Source: JAFGIT01 sp016929465 [NCBI: Candidatus Coatesbacteria bacterium] (lineage in GTDB: Bacteria; B130-G9). From it: a stretch of 10,860 nt of DNA. The notes under the pieces were generated by a model. The model was not told the DNA's origin. It saw only the letters and a list, made by a program, of their open reading frames with translations, and searched no databases. This document shows, in pieces, positions 1-5,145 of this stretch (positions are counted from its first letter, which is position 1; each line of letters starts with the position of its first letter). Position numbers and translations under genes: made by a program. Location: the NCBI GenBank assembly GCA_016929465.1, contig JAFGIT010000022.1, positions 1 to 10,860 on the forward strand, written 5' to 3'.

Positions 1-459
1 GACGACCTTGACGCCCGGGCTTGTGCCGACGACCTGGATCGCAGCGCGAAGCACGCTGCCTGTGCTGTGACAGGCGCCGGTGACCATTCCGTCGGCGAGG
101 CCTTTCTTTATCATCATCGAGCCGAAATAAAGGGTGCCGAGGTCATCGTCGGTCAGCAACTTCTTCGCCTCTTCCACGGTCAGGCCCTTGTGCTTCCGAA
201 TCTCGTGAAATTCATTCGCGAATTCATCGACCTTATCGCTCTTCTTGATGTCAACGATCGTAACGCCGGAGAAGTTGAGATTCTGCTTCCTCGCCTCGGC
301 CAAAGTCTCCTCTTCAGGGCCTATGATCGACACGGAGCATATCTCCTCCCTGACAAGTGTTGCCGCGGCCTCGACCATACGTGGGTCGGGCCCCTCGCCG
401 AGAACGATGTGCATCTTCTTCATTCTGGCGCTTCTCTTTAGTTGTTCAACTAGATCCAT
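1..459 (-). CDS. pta: Phosphate acetyltransferase, N-terminal part (cut by window edge)
   Basis: Pta interconverts acetyl-CoA plus phosphate with acetyl phosphate plus CoA in the cytoplasm; with acetate kinase it links acetyl-CoA to ATP. Only the first 153 residues are here; the frame runs off the left edge. The strongest match to the phosphate acetyl/butyryltransferase family (PF01515) is VTGACHSTGS at residues 126-135, followed by LRAAIQVVGTSPGVK, the usual conserved block. The N-terminus (MHIVLGEGPDPRMVEAA) is also typical. The start at 459 is chosen because AGGAGGA (465-471, read on the minus strand) lies 5 bases upstream. It sits 33 bases downstream of rmlB on the same strand, so it is probably the last visible gene of the rmlC-rmlB operon, an unusual partner for dTDP-sugar genes. 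A phosphate butyryltransferase of the same family cannot be excluded from the N-terminal part alone. Confidence 0.85.
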   Translation of the reverse strand, partial: MDLVEQLKRSARMKKMHIVLGEGPDPRMVEAAATLVREEICSVSIIGPEEETLAEARKQNLNFSGVTIVDIKKSDKVDEFANEFHEIRKHKGLTVEEAKKLLTDDDLGTLYFGSMMIKKGLADGMVTGACHSTGSVLRAAIQVVGTSPGVKVV

Positions 460-492
460 CTGAGTCCTCCTGAAAACTCTTCTCTGAAAATA

Positions 493-1512
493 TTATGTTC
501 TCTCGACATATTGCTTATTGTAGTAATTAGCCAGTCGCTCTTTGATCTTATGCCACCAATCGGGATTGTCCTTATACCACAGAACAGTCTGTTTTATGCC
601 ATCCTCGAATTCGATCTTGGGCGACCAGTTGAATTCCCTGCGGATCTTCTCACTCGCCACGAAATGCCTCAACACGTGACCGGGCCTATCGACCACGAAC
701 TGGATGAGCTCCTTCGGCTTCCCAAGCGTGCCGAGTATGCGGTCACACATCTCGAGAATCGTTACCTCGTGCCCAGAACTCACATTATAGACCTCACCGA
801 ATCGCTCCGCCTCGAGTATCAATAGCTCAATCGCCCGGCAGTGGTCCAGGACGTGTATCCAGTCGCGCTTGTTCGTGCCCTCGCCATATACCGGAAGCGG
901 CTTGTCCTCGATGGCATTCGTCGCGAACAGCGGGATCATCTTCTCGGGGAGCTGACATGGGCCGTAGTTGTTCGAGCAGCGGGTAATAATGACTGGGACT
1001 TTGTGAGTAGCCCAGTATGAAAACGCGAGTCTGTCCGCTCCCGCCTTCGAGGCCGCGTAGGGGCTCTTGGGCATCAAAGGGCTCCTCTCGGTGCTGGCTT
1101 CTGTCAGTGAATCGCCATACACCTCGTCCGTCGATATGTGGATGAACTTGTCCACACCGTGCTGCTTCGCACACTCCAGCATCACGAAAGTCCCAAATAC
1201 GTCGGTCGTGATGAACTCGCCTGCGTCCATAACGGAGCGGTCATTGTGCGTCTCCGCCGCGAAGTGCACAATGATGTTGGCCCATTTCACGAGCGGCTCG
1301 ACGATTTCCCTGTCGGCGACATCGCCCTTCAGGAAGCGGTAATTTGGATTGTCCGCGAATTCGGTCGTGTTCTCGAGGTTGCCAGCGTACGTCAATTTAT
1401 CCAGATTACATACATACCATTCAGGATGCGCGGTTAATATGTGCCGGATGAAATTCGAGCCGATGAATCCTGCTCCTCCAGTAACCAGGAGTCTCATTTC
1501 CTTATCAGCCAT
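493..1512 (-). CDS. rmlB: dTDP-glucose 4,6-dehydratase (RmlB)
   Basis: RmlB converts dTDP-glucose to dTDP-4-keto-6-deoxyglucose, the committed step to dTDP-rhamnose and other deoxysugars of surface polysaccharides. At 339 residues it has the usual length for this extended short-chain dehydrogenase/reductase. The Rossmann dinucleotide motif TGGAGFIG is at residues 11-18, followed by LDKLTYAGN (38-46). The dehydratase triad region STDEVYG is at 127-133, the YxxxK pair is Y152 and K156, and GEGTNKRDWIHVLDHC (210-225) is the RmlB-type nucleotide-sugar block. The start overlaps the stop of the upstream rmlC-like gene by one base (TAATG), so translation is probably coupled; AAAGGA lies just upstream. 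A start at residue 6 (MRLLVTGG) is the alternative. Related epimerases and dehydratases share the fold, but the motif set favours RmlB. Confidence 0.93.
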   Translation of the reverse strand: MADKEMRLLVTGGAGFIGSNFIRHILTAHPEWYVCNLDKLTYAGNLENTTEFADNPNYRFLKGDVADREIVEPLVKWANIIVHFAAETHNDRSVMDAGEFITTDVFGTFVMLECAKQHGVDKFIHISTDEVYGDSLTEASTERSPLMPKSPYAASKAGADRLAFSYWATHKVPVIITRCSNNYGPCQLPEKMIPLFATNAIEDKPLPVYGEGTNKRDWIHVLDHCRAIELLILEAERFGEVYNVSSGHEVTILEMCDRILGTLGKPKELIQFVVDRPGHVLRHFVASEKIRREFNWSPKIEFEDGIKQTVLWYKDNPDWWHKIKERLANYYNKQYVERT

Positions 1513-1973
1513 TATTGGTCCTTTCTACTCCAATCATACGGAATCTTGGAGCCGTGTGCGGGAAGACGGTATTCATCCGGGTCTTTGTAATCATAGACCT
1601 TGTCTGGGATGTTTATGATGATGCCTTCCTTCTCACTGACGCACTTGAAGCCGTGATATACCCCTTTCGGTATCACGAGCAGAATCGGATTGTGCTCGCC
1701 CATGAAGAACTCGTTGATCTCGCCCTTGGTTGAAGAACCATCGCGATCGTCGTATAGAACCACCTTCATCATCCCCGAGACAGCCGTGAAATGGTCGGTC
1801 TGGTGCTTGTGATAATGCCAGGCCTTGACGACACCCGGATAGCCGGTCGTCATATAAGCCTGCCCAAAATTCTCGAAAAGACCGTCGCCATCGTCGCTTC
1901 TAAGTATCTCCATCAGGCGTCCCCGCTCATCGGGGATTACCCTCAATTTCTTGACTTTCACACCCTCGATCAT
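1512..1973 (-). CDS. dTDP-4-dehydrorhamnose 3,5-epimerase family protein (short RmlC-like cupin)
   Basis: A cupin of the dTDP-sugar isomerase family (PF00908), expected to act in the cytoplasm on the 4-keto-6-deoxy sugar made by RmlB. At 153 residues it is shorter than classical RmlC (about 180). Family features are DERGRLMEI (15-23), the cupin strand AWHYHKHQTDHF (51-62), VVLYDDRDG (71-79), IPKGVYHGF (101-109) and a C-terminus LPAHGSKIPYDW (137-148). Where classical RmlC has a catalytic tyrosine and an aspartate near the C-terminal NDP motif, I read Asn and His here, so the exact reaction is open: 3,5-epimerase, 3-epimerase or a ketoisomerase-like step. The start at 1973 is supported by AGGAGG (1978-1983). 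It is the first gene of the minus-strand operon and is joined to rmlB by a TAATG overlap. I leave the symbol empty because of the divergent active site. Confidence 0.8.
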   Translation of the reverse strand: MIEGVKVKKLRVIPDERGRLMEILRSDDGDGLFENFGQAYMTTGYPGVVKAWHYHKHQTDHFTAVSGMMKVVLYDDRDGSSTKGEINEFFMGEHNPILLVIPKGVYHGFKCVSEKEGIIINIPDKVYDYKDPDEYRLPAHGSKIPYDWSRKDQ

Positions 1974-2004
1974 AAGACCTCCTTATTATTCGTTAATGCC
2001 CACA

Positions 2005-2033
2005 ATACTATGGATACCGCGCTCGATTTGCAA
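2005..2033 (-). promoter_or_regulatory. Putative sigma70 promoter of the rmlC-like/rmlB/pta operon
   Basis: On the minus strand TTGCAA (2028-2033) and TAGTAT (2005-2010) are separated by exactly 17 bases. Transcription would start near 1998, giving a leader of about 25 bases that contains the AGGAGG site of the first gene. The match to consensus is fair, not perfect; position and spacing are the main support. Confidence 0.45.
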
Positions 2034-2089
2034 CTCGACTAACGACCGTGCTGAACGACAAATGTGGCAATTCCCCGGACAAGATGCGC

Positions 2090-2118
2090 TTGCCTCATCA
2101 CTACCTAACTATTATTAT
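2090..2118 (+). promoter_or_regulatory. Putative sigma70 promoter of the Sel1-repeat lipoprotein gene
   Basis: TTGCCT (2090-2095) and TATTAT (2113-2118) are spaced by 17 bases and followed by AT-rich DNA. Transcription would start near 2125, with a leader of about 54 bases. It is divergent from the promoter proposed for the minus-strand operon, so the two operons may share one control region. Confidence 0.45.
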
Positions 2119-2178
2119 TCATAAACATAATGCTTTTCCATCAAGATAATTCTCGCTCGCCTGAGGGGAGGAAATAAT

Positions 2179-2757
2179 GTGAAGACCGAGAAAGCAGTCC
2201 TCCGGGCGCTGGTCATTCTGCTGATGTTCCTCGCTCTCGCATGCAGCACAAGCAAAATCACTCCCGAAAAGGCCCACGTCATATTCGAGGGCGCAGTTGA
2301 CCTTTATACGGGTACCTGTGGCTGCGAAGATCGAATGGCGGCAAAGGAACTACTCCTAAAGGCATCTGGTGCTGGAAGTGCCCATGCAAGAATGTGGATT
2401 GCCAACCTGATTCGCCTTGGCGATTGCGGTTTCGAGAAGGACGTGAAAAAGGCAAAGCGGATGGCAAAGGAAGCCATCGATGAGATCCGATTTCCTGCAT
2501 ACAGCGGCGATCCCGAGTCTGCCTATCTGATGGGGACCGCATATTGTCGCAGTCTTGGGGTACCTAAGAACTACGACAAAGGTCTTGAATGGCTCGTCAA
2601 GGCAGCGGAAGCCGGTCACGCGGAGAGCATGAATCTTCTAGCATGCGCCCATGAACATGGCTGGTACGGGCTCAAGAAGGACTTTGAAAGGTCGTTCGAA
2701 TGGCGTCTGAAAGCAGCCGAGGCGGGGCATGCGTATGCGATGGAATATGTCGCCTGA
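2179..2757 (+). CDS. Sel1-repeat lipoprotein, part before an in-frame TGA
   Basis: The N-terminus has a short charged start, a hydrophobic segment (residues 8-21) and a lipobox-like ALAC with Cys22, so the protein is probably an envelope lipoprotein. Sel1-like (TPR-like, about 36 residues) repeats follow, recognisable by KAAEAGHA at 141-148, KAAEAGHAYAM at 178-188 and FERSFEW at 169-175. Such repeats usually bind other proteins; the partner is unknown. The start is GTG at 2179 behind GGGGAGG (2165-2171); the overlapping ATG at 2177 is followed at once by TGA and cannot be the start. The TGA at 2755-2757 falls inside a repeat, at the position of Cys156 of the preceding repeat, and the same frame continues open to 3099. 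The full product would have 306 residues. It may be a selenoprotein, a recent nonsense mutant, or a sequencing error. Confidence 0.75.
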   Translation: MKTEKAVLRALVILLMFLALACSTSKITPEKAHVIFEGAVDLYTGTCGCEDRMAAKELLLKASGAGSAHARMWIANLIRLGDCGFEKDVKKAKRMAKEAIDEIRFPAYSGDPESAYLMGTAYCRSLGVPKNYDKGLEWLVKAAEAGHAESMNLLACAHEHGWYGLKKDFERSFEWRLKAAEAGHAYAMEYVA

Positions 2758-3099
2758 AGCTACCACCGAGGCCGGCGTGTCCGGCAGGATTGTGAGAAAT
2801 CGCTCTATTGGCGTCGTAAGGCGGCCGCGACCGGCAGGCCACATTCGATTTACTTCCTTGGATACATGCACTATTGGGGCAAGTGCGCTGAGAAGGATTA
2901 CGATGAAGCCATAAGGCTCTTTCGCTGGGCTGCATCGCTGAACGACAAAGACGGGATGTACTATCTCGGCAGGGCCTACGAAAAAGGCCATGGCGTTGAA
3001 AAATGCCGCGAAATTGCGATCGAATGGTACAAGAGATCGCTTGAGCGAGGCTGTGAAGAGGCGGAAGAAGCGCTGAAGAGGCTCGAAGCCGACGTTTGA
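2758..3099 (+). CDS. In-frame continuation of the Sel1-repeat protein after the TGA
   Basis: These 113 codons are in the same frame as the upstream part and contain no stop until TGA at 3097. They complete the repeat broken at 2755 (SYHRG, then DCEKSLYWRRKAAATG) and add two more Sel1 repeats (YFLGYMHYWG, then DYDEAIRLFRWAA; and MYYLGRAYEKGHG, then EIAIEWYKRS). Numbering through the TGA as residue 193, this is residues 194-306. The first ATG is at 2866, in the middle of a repeat and without a visible Shine-Dalgarno site, so independent translation from there is unlikely although a gene caller may report 2866-3099. Intact repeat register means little or no decay since the TGA arose. It is functional only if the TGA is read through, most plausibly as selenocysteine. 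Confidence 0.6.
   Translation, partial: SYHRGRRVRQDCEKSLYWRRKAAATGRPHSIYFLGYMHYWGKCAEKDYDEAIRLFRWAASLNDKDGMYYLGRAYEKGHGVEKCREIAIEWYKRSLERGCEEAEEALKRLEADV
2771..2785 (+). promoter_or_regulatory. Candidate bSECIS hairpin after the in-frame TGA
   Basis: GCCGG (2771-2775) and CCGGC (2781-2785) form a perfect 5-bp stem around the loop CGTGT. The apical loop begins 18 bases after the TGA, inside the 16-37 base range usual for bacterial SECIS elements, and has G as its second base, as those elements require. Two more C-G pairs (2766-2767 with 2787-2788) are possible beyond an internal loop. GC-rich DNA gives such hairpins by chance fairly often, so this is suggestive only. Confidence 0.35.
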
Positions 3100-3185
3100 A
3101 CGCGCCGCATGACAACCTTCTGATGGGTGTTTAGCCCCGGAATAATCCCGCCCCGTCGCGCAGCTTCCGATTGCTGAGAATTCAC

Positions 3186-3214
3186 TTGCCAGCGCTCATT
3201 ATCCCTGAAACAAT
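3186..3214 (+). promoter_or_regulatory. Possible promoter upstream of gatD
   Basis: TTGCCA (3186-3191) and AACAAT (3209-3214) are 17 bases apart, about 50 bases before the gatD start. The -10 box is a weak match. I see no other better candidate in the 165-base gap 3100-3264, and no terminator with a T tract there. Confidence 0.25.
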
Positions 3215-3264
3215 GCCCACCCAGAGATTTGAGCACCCCATTCTGCAAAATTTAAGGACCAAAT

Positions 3265-4662
3265 ATGACTGAGATAGTCTCTAATAATCTGCTGAAAGGC
3301 TACCGCGGGCTCGCAAAGGATGTCCTGACGGGGCTTGGGGCAAGGGTCTGGGCCGATGTCGAAGTAAAGACGACCAAGGGCGATTACGTCGGTCTCATTC
3401 TGCCACGCTCCGAGACTGCCGACGACCAGCACATGGTCTTGAAGCTCCGAACGGGCTATAACATCGGCGTGAACGTGAACACGATCACGGAGATCAAGGA
3501 AGTAGGCTACAAAGAGGCCCACTACAAGATACCCGAGAAGGAATTCCCAAGAGACCCGAACAAGCCGAACATTACGCTGCTCGGAACCGGCGGCACGATC
3601 GCATCACGTCTCGATTACAGAACCGGCGCGGTTATCCCCGCGTTCTCGCCTGGCGAGCTATACGGCGCGGTCCCCGAACTTGCGGATGTATGCAATCTCG
3701 AGACCATCAAGCTCTTCGGAATCTTCAGCGAGGACATGTCTCCCCTCCAGTGGACAACACTGGCGAAGGGCATAGGAGAGCAGATCAAAAAGGGCGTCGA
3801 TGGAATCGTCATCGGCCACGGCACCGATACGATGCACCACACCAGCGCGATACTTAGCTACATGGTTCAGAAACCACCGGTCCCAATTATCCTGGTTGGA
3901 TCTCAGCGTTCCAGCGACAGGCCATCCAGCGACGCCGCATTGAACCTGATCAACGCGACAAGGTCCGCGGCTTATGGTGACATAGCAGAGGTTCTTGTCT
4001 GCATGTTCGGCCCGACCTCCGATCAGTATTGCCTGCTTCATCGCGGCACTCGGGTGCGGAAGATGCACTCGAGCTACAGGAGCACATTCAGAACGCTGAG
4101 CGATAGCCCGGTGGGAAGGGTCTCCCCGACCGAATACGTGGTCCTGAAGGAGCATGTGAACAGGCGCCGCAAGGACCGGGAAGTGATAATCGACCCCGCG
4201 TTCGAGGAGAAGGTATCGATCGTCTATTACTACCCGAACATGAAGCCCGACATCATCGAATCATTGGTGGATAACGGCTATAAGGGGATCGTTATCGCTG
4301 GGACCGGTCTCGGCCACGTCAACAAGCCGCTATACGAACCCATCAGAGTTGCTTGCAACAAGGGAGTTCACGTATTCATGACGGTACAGACGCTGTGGGG
4401 TTACGTGCAGATGTTCGTCTATGAGACGGGCCGTGAACTGATGCAGCGTGGTATAGTGCCCGCCGCCAACATGCTCCCCGAGGCGGCATACATGAAGCTT
4501 TGCTGGGTCCTCGGGCACACGCTGGAGCGAGGTAAGGTCATCGAGATGATGCTGACGCCAATCGCCGACGAGATAACAGAGCGAGAGCCGCATGACGGCT
4601 ACCTGGTGATGCAGGGCGGGCTTCCAGAAGTCCAGAAGATGCTCCAGCATCTCGCGAAGTAG
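3265..4662 (+). CDS. gatD: Glutamyl-tRNA(Gln) amidotransferase subunit D
   Basis: GatD releases ammonia from glutamine (or asparagine) for the GatE kinase/transferase, which converts Glu-tRNA(Gln) to Gln-tRNA(Gln). The N-terminal domain specific to GatD spans about residues 25-80 (GARVWADVEV, then GYNIGVNV). An L-asparaginase domain follows, with GTGGTIAS (T111), GHGTDTMHHT (T187, D188), SSDRPSSDAALN (216-227) and RKMHSS (K266). These correspond to the Thr, Thr, Asp, Lys active set of archaeal GatD and are similarly spaced. The length of 465 is slightly above archaeal GatD (about 435). The start at 3265 has AAGGA 6 bases upstream. GatDE is a typically archaeal system; bacteria normally use GatCAB, so this gene suggests an old transfer or an unusual lineage. 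gatE is not adjacent. A plain asparaginase is unlikely because of the N-terminal domain. Confidence 0.9.
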   Translation: MTEIVSNNLLKGYRGLAKDVLTGLGARVWADVEVKTTKGDYVGLILPRSETADDQHMVLKLRTGYNIGVNVNTITEIKEVGYKEAHYKIPEKEFPRDPNKPNITLLGTGGTIASRLDYRTGAVIPAFSPGELYGAVPELADVCNLETIKLFGIFSEDMSPLQWTTLAKGIGEQIKKGVDGIVIGHGTDTMHHTSAILSYMVQKPPVPIILVGSQRSSDRPSSDAALNLINATRSAAYGDIAEVLVCMFGPTSDQYCLLHRGTRVRKMHSSYRSTFRTLSDSPVGRVSPTEYVVLKEHVNRRRKDREVIIDPAFEEKVSIVYYYPNMKPDIIESLVDNGYKGIVIAGTGLGHVNKPLYEPIRVACNKGVHVFMTVQTLWGYVQMFVYETGRELMQRGIVPAANMLPEAAYMKLCWVLGHTLERGKVIEMMLTPIADEITEREPHDGYLVMQGGLPEVQKMLQHLAK

Positions 4663-4731
4663 AAGGCGTTCAAGTCCGACATATTCTCAGCATTGCTCTC
4701 AAATTGGGGCAACTCCGGGATGCGTTCCATA

Positions 4732-4760
4732 TTTTGCTCTTTGCCTCGGCGTGCTATATT
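4732..4760 (+). promoter_or_regulatory. Possible promoter upstream of the DUF6485 gene
   Basis: TATATT (4755-4760) is a good -10 match; the best -35 at 17 bases is the weak TTTTGC (4732-4737), with TTGCTC at 15 bases as alternative. It would start RNA near 4767, about 40 bases before the small gene. The gap 4663-4806 holds nothing else I can support. Confidence 0.25.
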
Positions 4761-4806
4761 CAAGCCATTAGTGAATTGCACCCGAAACACTTGAGGTATC
4801 TATTGC

Positions 4807-4995
4807 ATGGAATGCAAACAGAAGAAGAACTTGAAGATGTGCAACTGCACCTATCCGTGTGAAAAGAAGGGCCTTTGTTGCGAGTGTGTCGCCTATCACA
4901 GGAGAATGGGCGAGCTGCCGGCTTGTTACTTTCCAGACGACGTGGAGAAAACCTATGACCGTTCGATCGCGAGATTCATCGCGCTGCACAGGTGA
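4807..4995 (+). CDS. Small cysteine-rich protein, DUF6485-like
   Basis: A 62-residue protein with eight cysteines (3, 12, 14, 18, 24, 25, 27, 40) and His31, so it probably binds zinc or an iron-sulfur cluster; no function is established. The pattern [27 protein letters not shown] and [11 protein letters not shown] is what I recall of the DUF6485 family, which has this size and normally ends soon after the DRS segment. The ATG at 4807 has GAGG at 4793-4796, a rather long spacing of 10 bases. No signal peptide or membrane segment is seen, so it is likely cytoplasmic. It lies 142 bases upstream of selA on the same strand and may share its transcript. After the TGA stop the frame stays open to 5145, but the family length suggests the stop is real. 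Confidence 0.8.
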   Translation: MECKQKKNLKMCNCTYPCEKKGLCCECVAYHRRMGELPACYFPDDVEKTYDRSIARFIALHR

Positions 4996-5007
4996 AATGC
5001 CTTATGT

Positions 5008-5145
5008 ATGCAGCAACTTGTAAGGAATCCTTACAGGTTCAAAGAGAAGGTGATGGAAAGCGATGCGCGAATGAATTCTATGTTTGAGGAAGTGGGGGCA
5101 AGGCTCCAGAGGATAGCATTGAGAAATAGGAGAGAGCGTGACTGA
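5008..5145 (+). CDS. Possible small ORF in the selA leader
   Basis: A 45-codon frame starts at ATG 5008 and ends with TGA at 5143-5145, overlapping the selA start by 8 bases. It is in the same frame as the DUF6485 gene. The product would be short, basic and without cysteine (ends RIALRNRRERD); I recognise no family. ATG 5008 has only a distant AGGTG, and an internal ATG at 5053 has AAGG too close (2 bases). It could be a leader peptide coupled to selA or plain untranslated DNA. Confidence 0.2.
   Translation: MQQLVRNPYRFKEKVMESDARMNSMFEEVGARLQRIALRNRRERD
5015..5039 (+). promoter_or_regulatory. Strong hairpin (dyad) in the selA leader
   Basis: Bases 5015-5025 pair with 5029-5039: an 11-bp stem with one T-G wobble (5018/5036) and the three-base loop AAT. 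The core TGTAAGG/CCTTACA is a perfect inverted repeat. No T tract follows, so it is not an ordinary intrinsic terminator. It lies about 100 bases before selA. It may be an operator, an attenuator, or a SECIS-like structure; in E. coli a SECIS-like element in the selAB leader binds SelB and lowers expression. Confidence 0.6.

Noticed and set aside
1974-2178. Small RNA or riboswitch in the divergent intergenic region
   Set aside because: No recognisable conserved aptamer or stable fold by eye; the two promoters and ribosome sites explain the space.
2755-2757. Genome-wide reassignment of TGA to a sense codon
   Set aside because: TGA ends the DUF6485-like gene and cca at family-typical positions, so general recoding is unlikely; a site-specific event or mutation fits better.
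2755-2865. Frameshift as the cause of the split Sel1 gene
   Set aside because: Both halves are in the same frame and the repeat register is unbroken across the TGA.
3658-4155. 165-codon minus-strand open frame inside gatD
   Set aside because: Overlaps the conserved asparaginase core of gatD and resembles no family.
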